A DNA stretch of 6,630 nt, taken from positions 1 to 6,630 of the forward strand of contig JALSSE010000449.1 in the NCBI GenBank assembly GCA_026984415.1. The letters run 5' to 3'. Below the pieces are notes generated by a model. That model saw only the letters and a list, made by a program, of their open reading frames with translations. It had not been told where the DNA came from and searched no databases. This document shows, in pieces, positions 1 to 5,681 of the stretch (within the stretch, counting starts at the first letter, position 1; each line of letters begins with the position of its first letter). Source of the stretch: Hydrogenothermaceae bacterium. GTDB taxonomy: Bacteria; Aquificota; Aquificae; Hydrogenothermales; Hydrogenothermaceae. Both the position numbers and the translations under genes were made by a program.

Positions 1-366
1 TACCTTTCCTTCCTCAAAATACAGTGAAGAAACAAAGTTATTATTTACTGTATGAATGTGTATAACACACCCTGCGTCTGTTTTTTGATAAATCTGTGAG
101 TGGATTTTTGTTTCAGCTGAAGGTTTTAGCCTTGTTTTTTCAACTGGTTTTGCATTTTTATCAACAAAAATCACATCTTCGTGGGTTACTGTTCCTTTAT
201 CTTTTCCACTGCTTGTAATTGCAAACATTAAGGGATTTTCGTGGAGTTTGTAGGAAAGGTTCCCACTTGTTGCAGGAAACCAGCCTTTATTATAAAGCTT
301 AATTTTTAAATCGTTTAGTACGTTTACAGCTTTTTGTTTTTCTTCCTGGTACAATCTGTAAGGCAT
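1..366 (-). CDS. mtnB: Methylthioribulose-1-phosphate dehydratase MtnB, partial (C-terminus outside window)
   Basis: I translated the minus strand from an ATG at 366-364 and obtained 122 open codons that run off the left edge. The product is a class II aldolase/adducin-fold enzyme. MtnB removes water from 5-methylthioribulose-1-phosphate in the cytoplasm, a step of the methionine salvage pathway. Visible landmarks are GWFPATSGNLS (residues 28-38), TSSGKDKG (51-58), PSAETKIH (82-89) and HIHT (103-106), whose two His residues (103, 105) are expected zinc ligands. The GWFPATSGNLS form and the HIHTVNN context favour MtnB over L-fuculose- or L-ribulose-phosphate aldolases. The third zinc-binding His and the catalytic Glu expected in this family lie in the missing C-terminal part. 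The family is about 200 residues long, so roughly 80-90 are missing. A Shine-Dalgarno GAGGTG sits three bases before the ATG. The gene is divergent from the next one. The family call is firm; MtnB rather than a sister aldolase is likely. Confidence 0.88.
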   Translation of the reverse strand, partial: MPYRLYQEEKQKAVNVLNDLKIKLYNKGWFPATSGNLSYKLHENPLMFAITSSGKDKGTVTHEDVIFVDKNAKPVEKTRLKPSAETKIHSQIYQKTDAGCVIHIHTVNNNFVSSLYFEEGKV

Positions 367-369
367 TTT

Positions 370-375
370 CACCTC
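370..375 (-). promoter_or_regulatory. Ribosome binding site of mtnB
   Basis: Read on the minus strand this is GAGGTG followed by AAA and the ATG at 366-364. It is a strong match to the anti-Shine-Dalgarno sequence and fixes the mtnB start. Confidence 0.8.
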
Positions 376-447
376 TTTTTATTTTTAATATGTTATATAT
401 TTTATCAATTGATTTAAAATAATTTAGGAAATTATTAAAAATTTAAA

Positions 448-450
448 GGG
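448..450 (+). promoter_or_regulatory. Shine-Dalgarno deciding the TTG start of the exported-protein gene
   Basis: AAAGGG (445-450) ends six bases before TTG at 457. An in-frame TAA (454-456) lies immediately upstream of the TTG, so no earlier start is possible. The next in-frame ATG, at 580, would remove the signal peptide. The TTG start is therefore the best supported. Confidence 0.65.
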
Positions 451-456
451 CTTTAA

Positions 457-1593
457 TTGAAGTATATTTTAATCTGCTTATTAATTTTTTATCAGGCTTT
501 TTCTTTTCCAGATTTTTTTGGTTTAGGGAAAAAACACGAAACAGAAATATCAATCAAAATTGAAAAAAATCCTATTAATATGTACTGGTTGAAATTAGAT
601 AAAGGTGGGTATATGTTGGTTGGAGATCCGCCTGAACCTGATTGTAGAGAAATATCAGACTTTCCTGTTGATAAACTCAAAAAAGCCATTGAAAAGAATA
701 TAAAAACAGGTAAAAAAACACTTTTTGTTAAATCTTTAAATGGAGAAATTTATTTAGGGAAAGAACCAGTCTACGATGATGGAAAAAGATTCCATATAAG
801 AGGATTAAATCCAACAACAGGCATTACAAGAAGAGAATATAACAAACTCTTGGAAATAAAAAAAACAGATGAGGAGGAGTTTAAAAATCTCCTAAAAAAT
901 TGGCTTCCTGAGAATAAGCTTCCTAAAAAATTGTGGCTTGTATGTAAAAAAAGGGAATTTTCTGAAAAAAGTCCAAAATACATTGTTCATGTCTATCCTT
1001 TAACCTTAAGTGTTAAAAAGCCTGATGTAGAAATAGTAAAGATAGAAGGAAGTTCAAAATATATAAAAATGAAAGTTTTGGTCTTTCCATTTTTTCCAGT
1101 TAAAGGCAAAAAAATTTCTTCTTTAAATCTAAATCCTTTCCAGAGGGATATAAATATAGGTTTTACAATTACCTTAGAAAATCCACCAAAAATAAATAAA
1201 AATATCTATATACTTCCAATACCAGAAAAAATAAACAGCAAAGAGATTTCCTACCTTTACTCATGGTGGAATAAAAAAGAAAAATTTGCAGTTGGTTCTG
1301 AAAGGATTTATACAAATCCTATTGAAATCCAGTTCAAAATTTGTAAAGTAAAAACAGGAAAAAATTTAAAAGAAATAGATGTTTTAAACTCTAAATTGAA
1401 AATATTAAACTGTAATTTTAGAATTAACAAAAAGATTAAATTAAAAGGAAAAATAAAATTCATTGTTGATGCTAATTTTAATGATAATATTCCAGATATC
1501 TGGACTAAAAACGAGCCAGAATGGATAGGAACACCTGTTAACAGAAAACCAAAGGAATTTGTTAAAAAATTTGAATTTTATCTGAAGCCTTAA
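457..1593 (+). CDS. Exported protein of unknown function
   Basis: I do not recognise this 378-residue protein. It begins at TTG with a short Sec-type signal peptide: Lys2, a hydrophobic stretch at about 4-15, and a likely signal peptidase I cut after A14-F15-S16. There is no lipobox and no further membrane segment, so the product should be periplasmic or secreted. The mature part is very rich in Lys, Ile and Asn with alternating hydrophobic strands (for example 190-215, 230-242, 285-297, 330-338), suggesting a mostly beta fold. Four Cys remain after cleavage (63, 163, 296, 319), which could form two disulfides. Near the C-terminus, residues 338-347 (DANFNDNIPD, followed by IW) resemble a degenerate thrombospondin type 3-like calcium motif (DxDxDGxPDxW). 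The gene is flanked by divergent mtnB and by leuA with its own promoter, so it is probably monocistronic. Its coding sequence looks more A-rich than its neighbours. It could be a lineage-specific envelope protein. Coding status is likely; function is unknown. Confidence 0.8.
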   Translation: MKYILICLLIFYQAFSFPDFFGLGKKHETEISIKIEKNPINMYWLKLDKGGYMLVGDPPEPDCREISDFPVDKLKKAIEKNIKTGKKTLFVKSLNGEIYLGKEPVYDDGKRFHIRGLNPTTGITRREYNKLLEIKKTDEEEFKNLLKNWLPENKLPKKLWLVCKKREFSEKSPKYIVHVYPLTLSVKKPDVEIVKIEGSSKYIKMKVLVFPFFPVKGKKISSLNLNPFQRDINIGFTITLENPPKINKNIYILPIPEKINSKEISYLYSWWNKKEKFAVGSERIYTNPIEIQFKICKVKTGKNLKEIDVLNSKLKILNCNFRINKKIKLKGKIKFIVDANFNDNIPDIWTKNEPEWIGTPVNRKPKEFVKKFEFYLKP

Positions 1594-1653
1594 AAATTTT
1601 TAATAAAAACCATAATTTATATACATTTTTAGGTTAAAATATTTAATATTGAC

Positions 1654-1683
1654 TTGATTTCCTTTTAATTTAATTTGTATTAA
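1654..1683 (+). promoter_or_regulatory. Candidate promoter of the leuA cluster
   Basis: TTGATT (1654-1659) is followed after 18 bp by TATTAA (1678-1683), placing transcription start near 1690, about 20 bp before the leuA start. An overlapping TTGACT at 1649-1654 is closer to the -35 consensus but sits 23 bp from that -10. The same hexamer pair with the same spacing occurs upstream of the gene at 457. Confidence 0.45.
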
Positions 1684-1698
1684 CTTAAGCTGTTTATC

Positions 1699-1703
1699 GG
1701 AGG
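1699..1703 (+). promoter_or_regulatory. Ribosome binding site of leuA
   Basis: GGAGG lies seven bases before ATG at 1711. It is a perfect core Shine-Dalgarno sequence and confirms the start. Confidence 0.85.
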
Positions 1704-1710
1704 AAATAAT

Positions 1711-3255
1711 ATGGATAGATTAATAATATTTGATACAACTTTAAGAGATGGAGAACAGGCACCTGGTTTTTCTATGACTGTTGAAGAAAAGCTAACAATG
1801 GCAAAACAGCTTGAAAAATTAGGAGTTGATGTGATAGAGGCTGGTTTTGCAGCAGCTTCAGAAGGAGATTTTGACGCAATAAACAAAGTTGCAAAAGAGA
1901 TAAAAGAGTCAGCAGTATGTTCGCTTGCAAGGGCTTTACATTCTGACATACAAAAAGCTGGAGAAGCCCTTGAACCAGCAGAAAGGAAAAGAATTCATAC
2001 TTTTATTGCAACTTCACCAATTCATATGAAATATAAATTAAAAATGACAGAAGATGAAGTTTTACAGAGGGCTGTTGATGCTGTCCAGTTTGCAAGAAAC
2101 TTCACTGACGATGTTGAGTTTTCAGCAGAAGATGCTTTCAGGTCTGAAAGGGAATTTTTATACAGAATTTTTGAGGCAGTAATAGCAGCAGGGGCAAAGA
2201 CTATTAATGTACCTGATACAGTTGGTTATGCTATTCCTGAGGAGTTTGGACAGTTAATTGCAGATTTAAAAAATAACATTCCAAATATAGATAAGGCAGT
2301 TATAAGTGTACACTGCCACAACGATTTAGGACTTGCTGTTGCCAATTCTCTGGCGGCAGTTAAAAATGGTGCAAGGCAGGTTCATGCAACAATTAACGGA
2401 ATTGGTGAAAGGGCTGGAAATGCAGCTATGGAAGAAGTTGTAATGGCCGTTAAAGTGAGACACGATTATTTTAAAGATGTTTACACAGAAATAAATACTA
2501 AAGAAATTTACAAAACAAGCAGACTGCTTTGTAGAATAACAGGTAGCTTTGTACAACCGAATAAAGCAATTGTTGGAGATAATGCATTTGCCCATGAAGC
2601 AGGAATACATCAGCATGGAATGTTAGCACACAGAGAAACCTATGAAATTATGAGAGCTGAAGATGTTGGTGTACCTTCGTCAAAAATAGTTTTAGGAAAA
2701 CATTCAGGAAGACATGCATTTAAAACAAGATTAGAAGAACTTGGATATACAAACTTAAAAGAAGAAGAAATTGATAAACTATTTGCAAAATTTAAAGCAC
2801 TTGCAGACAAAAAGAAAGAAGTTTTTGATGAAGATATAGAGGCTTTAATATTTGATGAGTTATTCCAGTTAGATGAAACTACAAAACTAAAATACTACCA
2901 TGTTGTTAGTGGGAATACTGTCATCACTTCTGCTATTGTGAAAATTGAAAAATACGGTGAAGAAATTCTGACTGATGGATTTGGTGATGGTCCTGTTGAT
3001 AGTGCAATGAGAGCAATTGAAAAAGCATTAGGGGTTGAAAGTAAACTAAAGGATTTCTCAATAAGGGCATTAAGCTCTGGAAAAGATGCAATGGGAGAAG
3101 TTAGAGTTATGATAGACTTTGACGGAATAGTAACATCAGGTAAAGGTGTATCTACAGACATAATTGAGGCTGCATTAAAAGCTTATATTGACGCATTTAA
3201 CAGATATTCTGCAAGAAAAAAATTTTTAGAAAAGAAGATAGAAGAAGGCATTTAG
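1711..3255 (+). CDS. leuA: 2-isopropylmalate synthase LeuA
   Basis: This 514-residue enzyme condenses acetyl-CoA with 2-oxoisovalerate to 2-isopropylmalate, the committed step of leucine synthesis, in the cytoplasm. The N-terminal HMGL-like TIM barrel (about 3-270) carries [10 protein letters not shown] (7-16, with Arg12 and metal ligand Asp13), [10 protein letters not shown] (164-173), HCHND (201-205, metal ligands His201 and His203) and [10 protein letters not shown] (229-238, Asn237). The linker carries [10 protein letters not shown] (294-303) and LGKHSGRHA (328-336). The C-terminal LeuA dimer domain (about 395-500), the site of leucine feedback inhibition in this family, shows GDGPVDS (425-431) and [18 protein letters not shown] (481-498). 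Length and the [13 protein letters not shown] segment (101-113) fit bacterial LeuA; citramalate or homocitrate synthase is less likely. Every Arg codon is AGA or AGG. It is the first gene of a cluster, followed after 10 bp by a peptidase gene whose Shine-Dalgarno overlaps the leuA TAG stop. No key residue is missing. Confidence 0.95.
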   Translation: MDRLIIFDTTLRDGEQAPGFSMTVEEKLTMAKQLEKLGVDVIEAGFAAASEGDFDAINKVAKEIKESAVCSLARALHSDIQKAGEALEPAERKRIHTFIATSPIHMKYKLKMTEDEVLQRAVDAVQFARNFTDDVEFSAEDAFRSEREFLYRIFEAVIAAGAKTINVPDTVGYAIPEEFGQLIADLKNNIPNIDKAVISVHCHNDLGLAVANSLAAVKNGARQVHATINGIGERAGNAAMEEVVMAVKVRHDYFKDVYTEINTKEIYKTSRLLCRITGSFVQPNKAIVGDNAFAHEAGIHQHGMLAHRETYEIMRAEDVGVPSSKIVLGKHSGRHAFKTRLEELGYTNLKEEEIDKLFAKFKALADKKKEVFDEDIEALIFDELFQLDETTKLKYYHVVSGNTVITSAIVKIEKYGEEILTDGFGDGPVDSAMRAIEKALGVESKLKDFSIRALSSGKDAMGEVRVMIDFDGIVTSGKGVSTDIIEAALKAYIDAFNRYSARKKFLEKKIEEGI

Positions 3256-3260
3256 GAGGA
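3254..3260 (+). promoter_or_regulatory. Ribosome binding site overlapping the leuA stop codon
   Basis: AGGAGGA shares two bases with the leuA stop TAG (3253-3255) and its GGAGG core ends six bases before GTG at 3266. The arrangement fixes the GTG start and suggests translational coupling between leuA and the peptidase gene. Confidence 0.8.
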
Positions 3261-3265
3261 ATTAA

Positions 3266-4600
3266 GTGAAAGGTAAATTTATTTTATTCATTCTTGTTAT
3301 TTTAGCTGGAATTGGTGGTTATCAGTATTTGAAAGGTACTATAAACTTCTCTTCTCCAGAAGTAAAATTTGAAAACCAGCCAGATTACATTGGGACGAGG
3401 ACAGAACTGAATTTTAAAGTAGTAGATGATAAACCAGGTATAAAAGAAGTTAAGGTTTACATAATACAAAATAATAAAAACATCAGTTTACTTGAAGATA
3501 AAGATATTCCTTCTGGATTAAAAGATAAAGAGTACAAAATTGAAGTAAACACAAGAAGACTTGGACTGAGAGAAGGACAGGCTAAGCTTGTTATAAAAGC
3601 TGTTGATACATCTTTACTAAAAAATGAAACAAATCTGGTTAAAGATATTTATATTGATTTAAGCCCACCATCTTTAAGCATACTATCTTCACCAGCTTCA
3701 ATGATAAATGGTGGAGCAGGATTTGTTTTTTACAGGGTGTCTAATGATGTAATCAAAACAGGGGTAAATGTTGGAAATCTCCAATTTAAATGTTTTAACG
3801 GAATAGTTAGTGACCCAAATGTTTACGGATGTGCATTTCCTTATCCGTACTACTGGAAAAGAAAAAAAGCTATTGTAGTTTATGCTGAAGATAAAGCTGG
3901 AAATAGGGTTACAAATTCTCTCAATTACTACTTTAAAAGGGTAAGGTACAAAAGGTCTGTAATAAACATTTCACGGGACTTTATCGAAACAAAAGTAAAA
4001 CCATTGTCAGATAAAGATATACAAGACCCAGCAGAACTTTTCAGATATGTAAATGTTGAAATCAGAAAAAAAGATGAAGACCAGATACATGAAATTGCAA
4101 ATAATATTACCGTTGTAGAGCCAATGTTTAGTGGTGCTTTTAAACAGTTAAAAAATTCAAAAATGCTTGGTGGTTTTGCAGATTATAGAAAATACAGGTA
4201 TAAAGGTAGAATTATAAAAGGTGCAGATGCGTACCACAAAGGTATGGATTTTGCTTCTATAAAAAATGCTCCTGTTCATGCTGCAAATAATGGAATAGTC
4301 GCATTTACAGGGTTTTTAGGAATTTATGGAAACTCAGTAATAATAGAACACGGGATGGGGGTTTTTACTCTCTATTCCCACTTAAGTGAAATTTATGTAA
4401 AAGAAGGTGAAAAAGTAGATAAATCAACAGTTGTAGGAAGAACTGATTCTACTGGTCTTGCAAAAGGAGACCATTTGCATTTCGGGGTCTTAGTTCAGGG
4501 TTTAGAAGTACATCCAATAGAATGGATAGACCCAAAATGGATAAGAACAAGATTTACAACACAATATAGGAAAGTTCAAAACATGTATGGAGGTAAGTGA
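3266..4600 (+). CDS. Membrane-anchored M23 (LytM-type) metallopeptidase with Ig-like domains
   Basis: This 444-residue protein starts at GTG. Residues 5-18 form a single hydrophobic segment after Lys2/Lys4, either an uncleaved anchor or a signal peptide without a clear cut site. The outer part appears to hold two beta-rich Ig-like domains: about 32-131, and about 132-225, which opens with the typical DLSPPS linker and ends with YAEDKAGN (206-213). Cys176 and Cys189 in the second could form a disulfide. A mixed segment (226-315) leads to the M23 domain (about 318-425). Its zinc and catalytic residues are intact: HKGMD (324-328; His324, Asp328), YSH (370-372; His372) and HLH (403-405; His403, His405). 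It should therefore be an active endopeptidase that cuts peptidoglycan cross-bridges or stem peptides in the periplasm, unlike degenerate activator homologues such as EnvC. The exact bond is not readable from sequence. The gene lies between leuA and tal, overlapping tal by one base. Confidence 0.9.
   Translation: MKGKFILFILVILAGIGGYQYLKGTINFSSPEVKFENQPDYIGTRTELNFKVVDDKPGIKEVKVYIIQNNKNISLLEDKDIPSGLKDKEYKIEVNTRRLGLREGQAKLVIKAVDTSLLKNETNLVKDIYIDLSPPSLSILSSPASMINGGAGFVFYRVSNDVIKTGVNVGNLQFKCFNGIVSDPNVYGCAFPYPYYWKRKKAIVVYAEDKAGNRVTNSLNYYFKRVRYKRSVINISRDFIETKVKPLSDKDIQDPAELFRYVNVEIRKKDEDQIHEIANNITVVEPMFSGAFKQLKNSKMLGGFADYRKYRYKGRIIKGADAYHKGMDFASIKNAPVHAANNGIVAFTGFLGIYGNSVIIEHGMGVFTLYSHLSEIYVKEGEKVDKSTVVGRTDSTGLAKGDHLHFGVLVQGLEVHPIEWIDPKWIRTRFTTQYRKVQNMYGGK
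4589..4594 (+). promoter_or_regulatory. Ribosome binding site that decides the tal start
   Basis: GGAGGT lies inside the last codons of the peptidase gene. It leaves six bases before ATG at 4600 but only three before the in-frame GTG at 4597, so ATG 4600 is the better start. Confidence 0.8.
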
Positions 4601-5256
4601 TGAAATTTTTTATTGATACAGCAGATATTGAAGAAATTAAGGCAGCTAACGATTTAGGACTTTTAGATGGGGTTACTACAAATCCCACTTTAATTTCAAA
4701 AACAGGAAAACCTTTTGAAACTGTTGTGAAGGAAATTTTAGAAGAAATTCCAAACAAACCTGTTAGTCTTGAGGTTGCAAGTACAGATACAGAAGGAATG
4801 ATTAGGGAAGGGGAACATTTAGCCCAGTATGGAAGTAATGTAGTTATCAAAATTCCTTTAACTGTTGAGGGATTAAAGGCTGTAAACTACTTTGAATCGA
4901 AAGGAATAAAAACAAATGTTACCCTCTGTTTTTCTCCAAATCAGGCTTTACTTGCAATGAAAGCAGGTGCAACTATGCTTTCTCCTTTTGTAGGTAGATT
5001 AGACGATATTGGACATGAGGGAATGGAATTAATAAGCCAGATTAAAACAATAAAAGACAATTACGGATTTGAAACAGAGATACTTGTAGCAAGTGTAAGA
5101 CATCCAATGCACGTTTATGAGGCAGCAATGATTGGTGCAGATATTGCAACAATACCTTATAAAGTTATTGCCCAGCTTGCAAAACATCCTTTAACAGATA
5201 TAGGTTTAGAAAGATTTTTAAAAGACTGGGAATCAGTTCCAGATAAACCATTTTAA
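4600..5256 (+). CDS. tal: Transaldolase, small TalC/FSA subfamily
   Basis: The 218-residue product belongs to the short transaldolase/fructose-6-phosphate aldolase (FSA) family, class I aldolases that use a Schiff base. It should move a dihydroxyacetone unit between sugar phosphates in the non-oxidative pentose phosphate pathway, in the cytoplasm. Visible motifs are [13 protein letters not shown] at the N-terminus, GVTTNPTLI (24-32), VVIKIPLT (81-88) with the Schiff-base Lys84, [11 protein letters not shown] (128-138) and ASVRHPMHV (164-172). Known FSA enzymes carry Gln and Tyr where this protein has Glu58 and Phe130. Those two residues are the transaldolase pattern, so I infer transaldolase over FSA. 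I chose ATG at 4600, which overlaps the upstream TGA as TGATG, over GTG at 4597: the spacing is better and family members commonly begin MKFFIDTA. It is cotranscribed with the upstream peptidase gene and followed by a terminator-like hairpin. Confidence 0.93.
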   Translation: MKFFIDTADIEEIKAANDLGLLDGVTTNPTLISKTGKPFETVVKEILEEIPNKPVSLEVASTDTEGMIREGEHLAQYGSNVVIKIPLTVEGLKAVNYFESKGIKTNVTLCFSPNQALLAMKAGATMLSPFVGRLDDIGHEGMELISQIKTIKDNYGFETEILVASVRHPMHVYEAAMIGADIATIPYKVIAQLAKHPLTDIGLERFLKDWESVPDKPF

Positions 5257-5263
5257 GATAAAT

Positions 5264-5283
5264 AGGGGCAGATAGCCCCTTTT
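5264..5283 (+). terminator. Terminator-like hairpin between tal and the DUF2103-like gene
   Basis: AGGGGC (5264-5269) and GCCCCT (5275-5280) form a perfect 6-bp stem around the loop AGATA, and four T follow from 5280. It stands out as the only GC-rich structure in any spacer here. The stem and T-run are short, so readthrough into the gene at 5290 is probable; it may act as a partial terminator or 3'-end stabiliser. Confidence 0.6.
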
Positions 5284-5289
5284 GAAAAG

Positions 5290-5571
5290 ATGAAATATAG
5301 GAAAAAAGGTATAAAAAAAGAACATCATATAATAGAAGGTGGAGAAAAAATCCTTCAAGAATTAATTAAAAAAGGTCTTGTAGAATCTATAATCCCTGCA
5401 AGGATTAAAACAACTCCCAAGGGAAAACCGGGGAACGTAAGACTAACTTACCAGTATGATACAGAAGCAGGGGCAAAGCTGCTTTTGAAAAAAGGTTCTA
5501 CCGTACAGGAAGTTTTTGTCGTAACTGAAAAGAGAGAAGAGTTAAAAGAGTATTTAAAAAAGTTTAAATAA
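5290..5571 (+). CDS. Small conserved hypothetical protein, DUF2103-like
   Basis: The 93-residue product has no signal peptide or membrane segment and should be cytoplasmic. The central and C-terminal part (LLLKKGSTVQEVFVVT, residues 64-79, preceded by IIPARI at 34-39 and HHIIEGGEKI at 12-21) resembles the DUF2103 family as I remember it, described as predicted metal-binding proteins of unknown function found in archaea, cyanobacteria and others. There is no Cys; the paired His12/His13 is the only obvious metal-binding candidate. The protein is Lys-rich with a helical C-terminus (81-92). The ATG lies 33 bp after tal and directly after GAAAAG, with no proper Shine-Dalgarno at useful spacing. 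No other start codon exists between the in-frame TAG at 5263 and this ATG. It therefore likely depends on readthrough from the tal transcript. Coding is well supported by the family-like motif; biochemical function is unknown. Confidence 0.75.
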   Translation: MKYRKKGIKKEHHIIEGGEKILQELIKKGLVESIIPARIKTTPKGKPGNVRLTYQYDTEAGAKLLLKKGSTVQEVFVVTEKREELKEYLKKFK

Positions 5572-5590
5572 ATCCCCAAGCTTATTTAAA
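5563..5590 (+). repeat. A/T inverted repeat spanning the stop codon of the DUF2103-like gene
   Basis: TTTAAATAA (5563-5571, containing the TAA stop) and TTATTTAAA (5582-5590) form a perfect 9-bp inverted repeat around a 10-base loop containing CCCC. It lacks GC pairs and a T-run, so it is not a typical intrinsic terminator, and it would be weak at high temperature. It could mark the 3' end of the cluster or arise by chance in AT-rich DNA. Confidence 0.4.
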
Positions 5591-5619
5591 TATTAAATAT
5601 TCTTATAAGTATTCTAAAT

Positions 5620-5648
5620 CTTACATTTTTATAAATTTTTATTATAAT
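5620..5648 (+). promoter_or_regulatory. Promoter of the YeiH-family gene
   Basis: A perfect TATAAT (5643-5648) is preceded after 17 bp by CTTACA (5620-5625), which matches TTGACA at four of six positions. Transcription would start near 5655, leaving a leader of about 27 bases. This is the best sigma-70-type promoter match that I see in the window and suggests that the downstream gene is transcribed separately from the leuA cluster. Confidence 0.6.
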
Positions 5649-5670
5649 AGAGTTTTTAATTACTAACTTT

Positions 5671-5675
5671 GAGGT
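5671..5675 (+). promoter_or_regulatory. Ribosome binding site of the YeiH-family gene, inside a small inverted repeat
   Basis: GAGGT lies six bases before ATG at 5682. CTAAC (5663-5667) and GTTAG (5674-5678) could pair as a 5-bp stem with most of the GAGG in the loop. The stem is too short to claim regulation. Confidence 0.6.
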
Positions 5676-5681
5676 TAGGAT

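Larger units (their letters stand above)
367..456. promoter_or_regulatory. Divergent intergenic region between mtnB and the exported-protein gene
   Basis: This 90-bp, almost purely A/T spacer separates two divergently transcribed genes and should contain both promoters. Its only clear structure is the 10-bp perfect palindrome ATCAATTGAT (404-413), which supplies a TTGAT-type -35 sequence on each strand. On the plus strand TTGATT (409-414) is followed after 18 bp by TATTAA (433-438), about 20 bp before the TTG start. On the minus strand TTGATA (408-403) has no equally convincing -10 at normal spacing. Such matches are easy to obtain by chance in AT-rich DNA, so this is a candidate only. Confidence 0.4.
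1594..1710. other. Intergenic spacer upstream of leuA
   Basis: This 117-bp AT-rich spacer contains a 14-bp A/T palindrome overlapping the preceding stop (TTAAAAATTTTTAA, 1590-1603), a candidate promoter and the leuA ribosome binding site. I see no GC-rich hairpin with a T-run, so the end of the upstream transcript is not marked by an obvious intrinsic terminator. There is no leader peptide rich in Leu codons and no T-box-like sequence, so leucine-dependent attenuation is not supported. Confidence 0.6.

Noticed and set aside
492..983. Antisense open frames at 492-689 and 771-983 on the minus strand
   Set aside because: They lie opposite the exported-protein gene and their residues (runs of Ser, Phe and Leu) are what the complement of Lys- and Glu-rich coding sequence gives. 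No ribosome binding site or recognisable motif.
1590..1603. TTAAAAATTTTTAA as a terminator for the exported-protein gene
   Set aside because: It is a loopless A/T palindrome with no GC stem, expected by chance in such AT-rich DNA and unstable at thermophile temperatures.
1594..1710. Leucine attenuator, T-box or riboswitch upstream of leuA
   Set aside because: The candidate transcript leader is only about 20 bases before the start. No Leu-rich leader peptide, T-box sequence or alternative hairpins are visible.
1680..3161. Antisense open frames at 1680-1949, 2326-2616 and 2895-3161 within leuA
   Set aside because: They are fully or mostly opposite an intact, motif-complete leuA, and their translations look like no protein family.
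1711..3255. Homocitrate or citramalate synthase instead of LeuA
   Set aside because: Length, the [13 protein letters not shown] segment and the full LeuA dimer domain fit 2-isopropylmalate synthase. The close paralogues cannot be excluded by eye but are less likely.
4554..4850. Antisense open frame opposite the peptidase/tal junction
   Set aside because: It covers the well-supported start of tal and has no independent evidence of coding.
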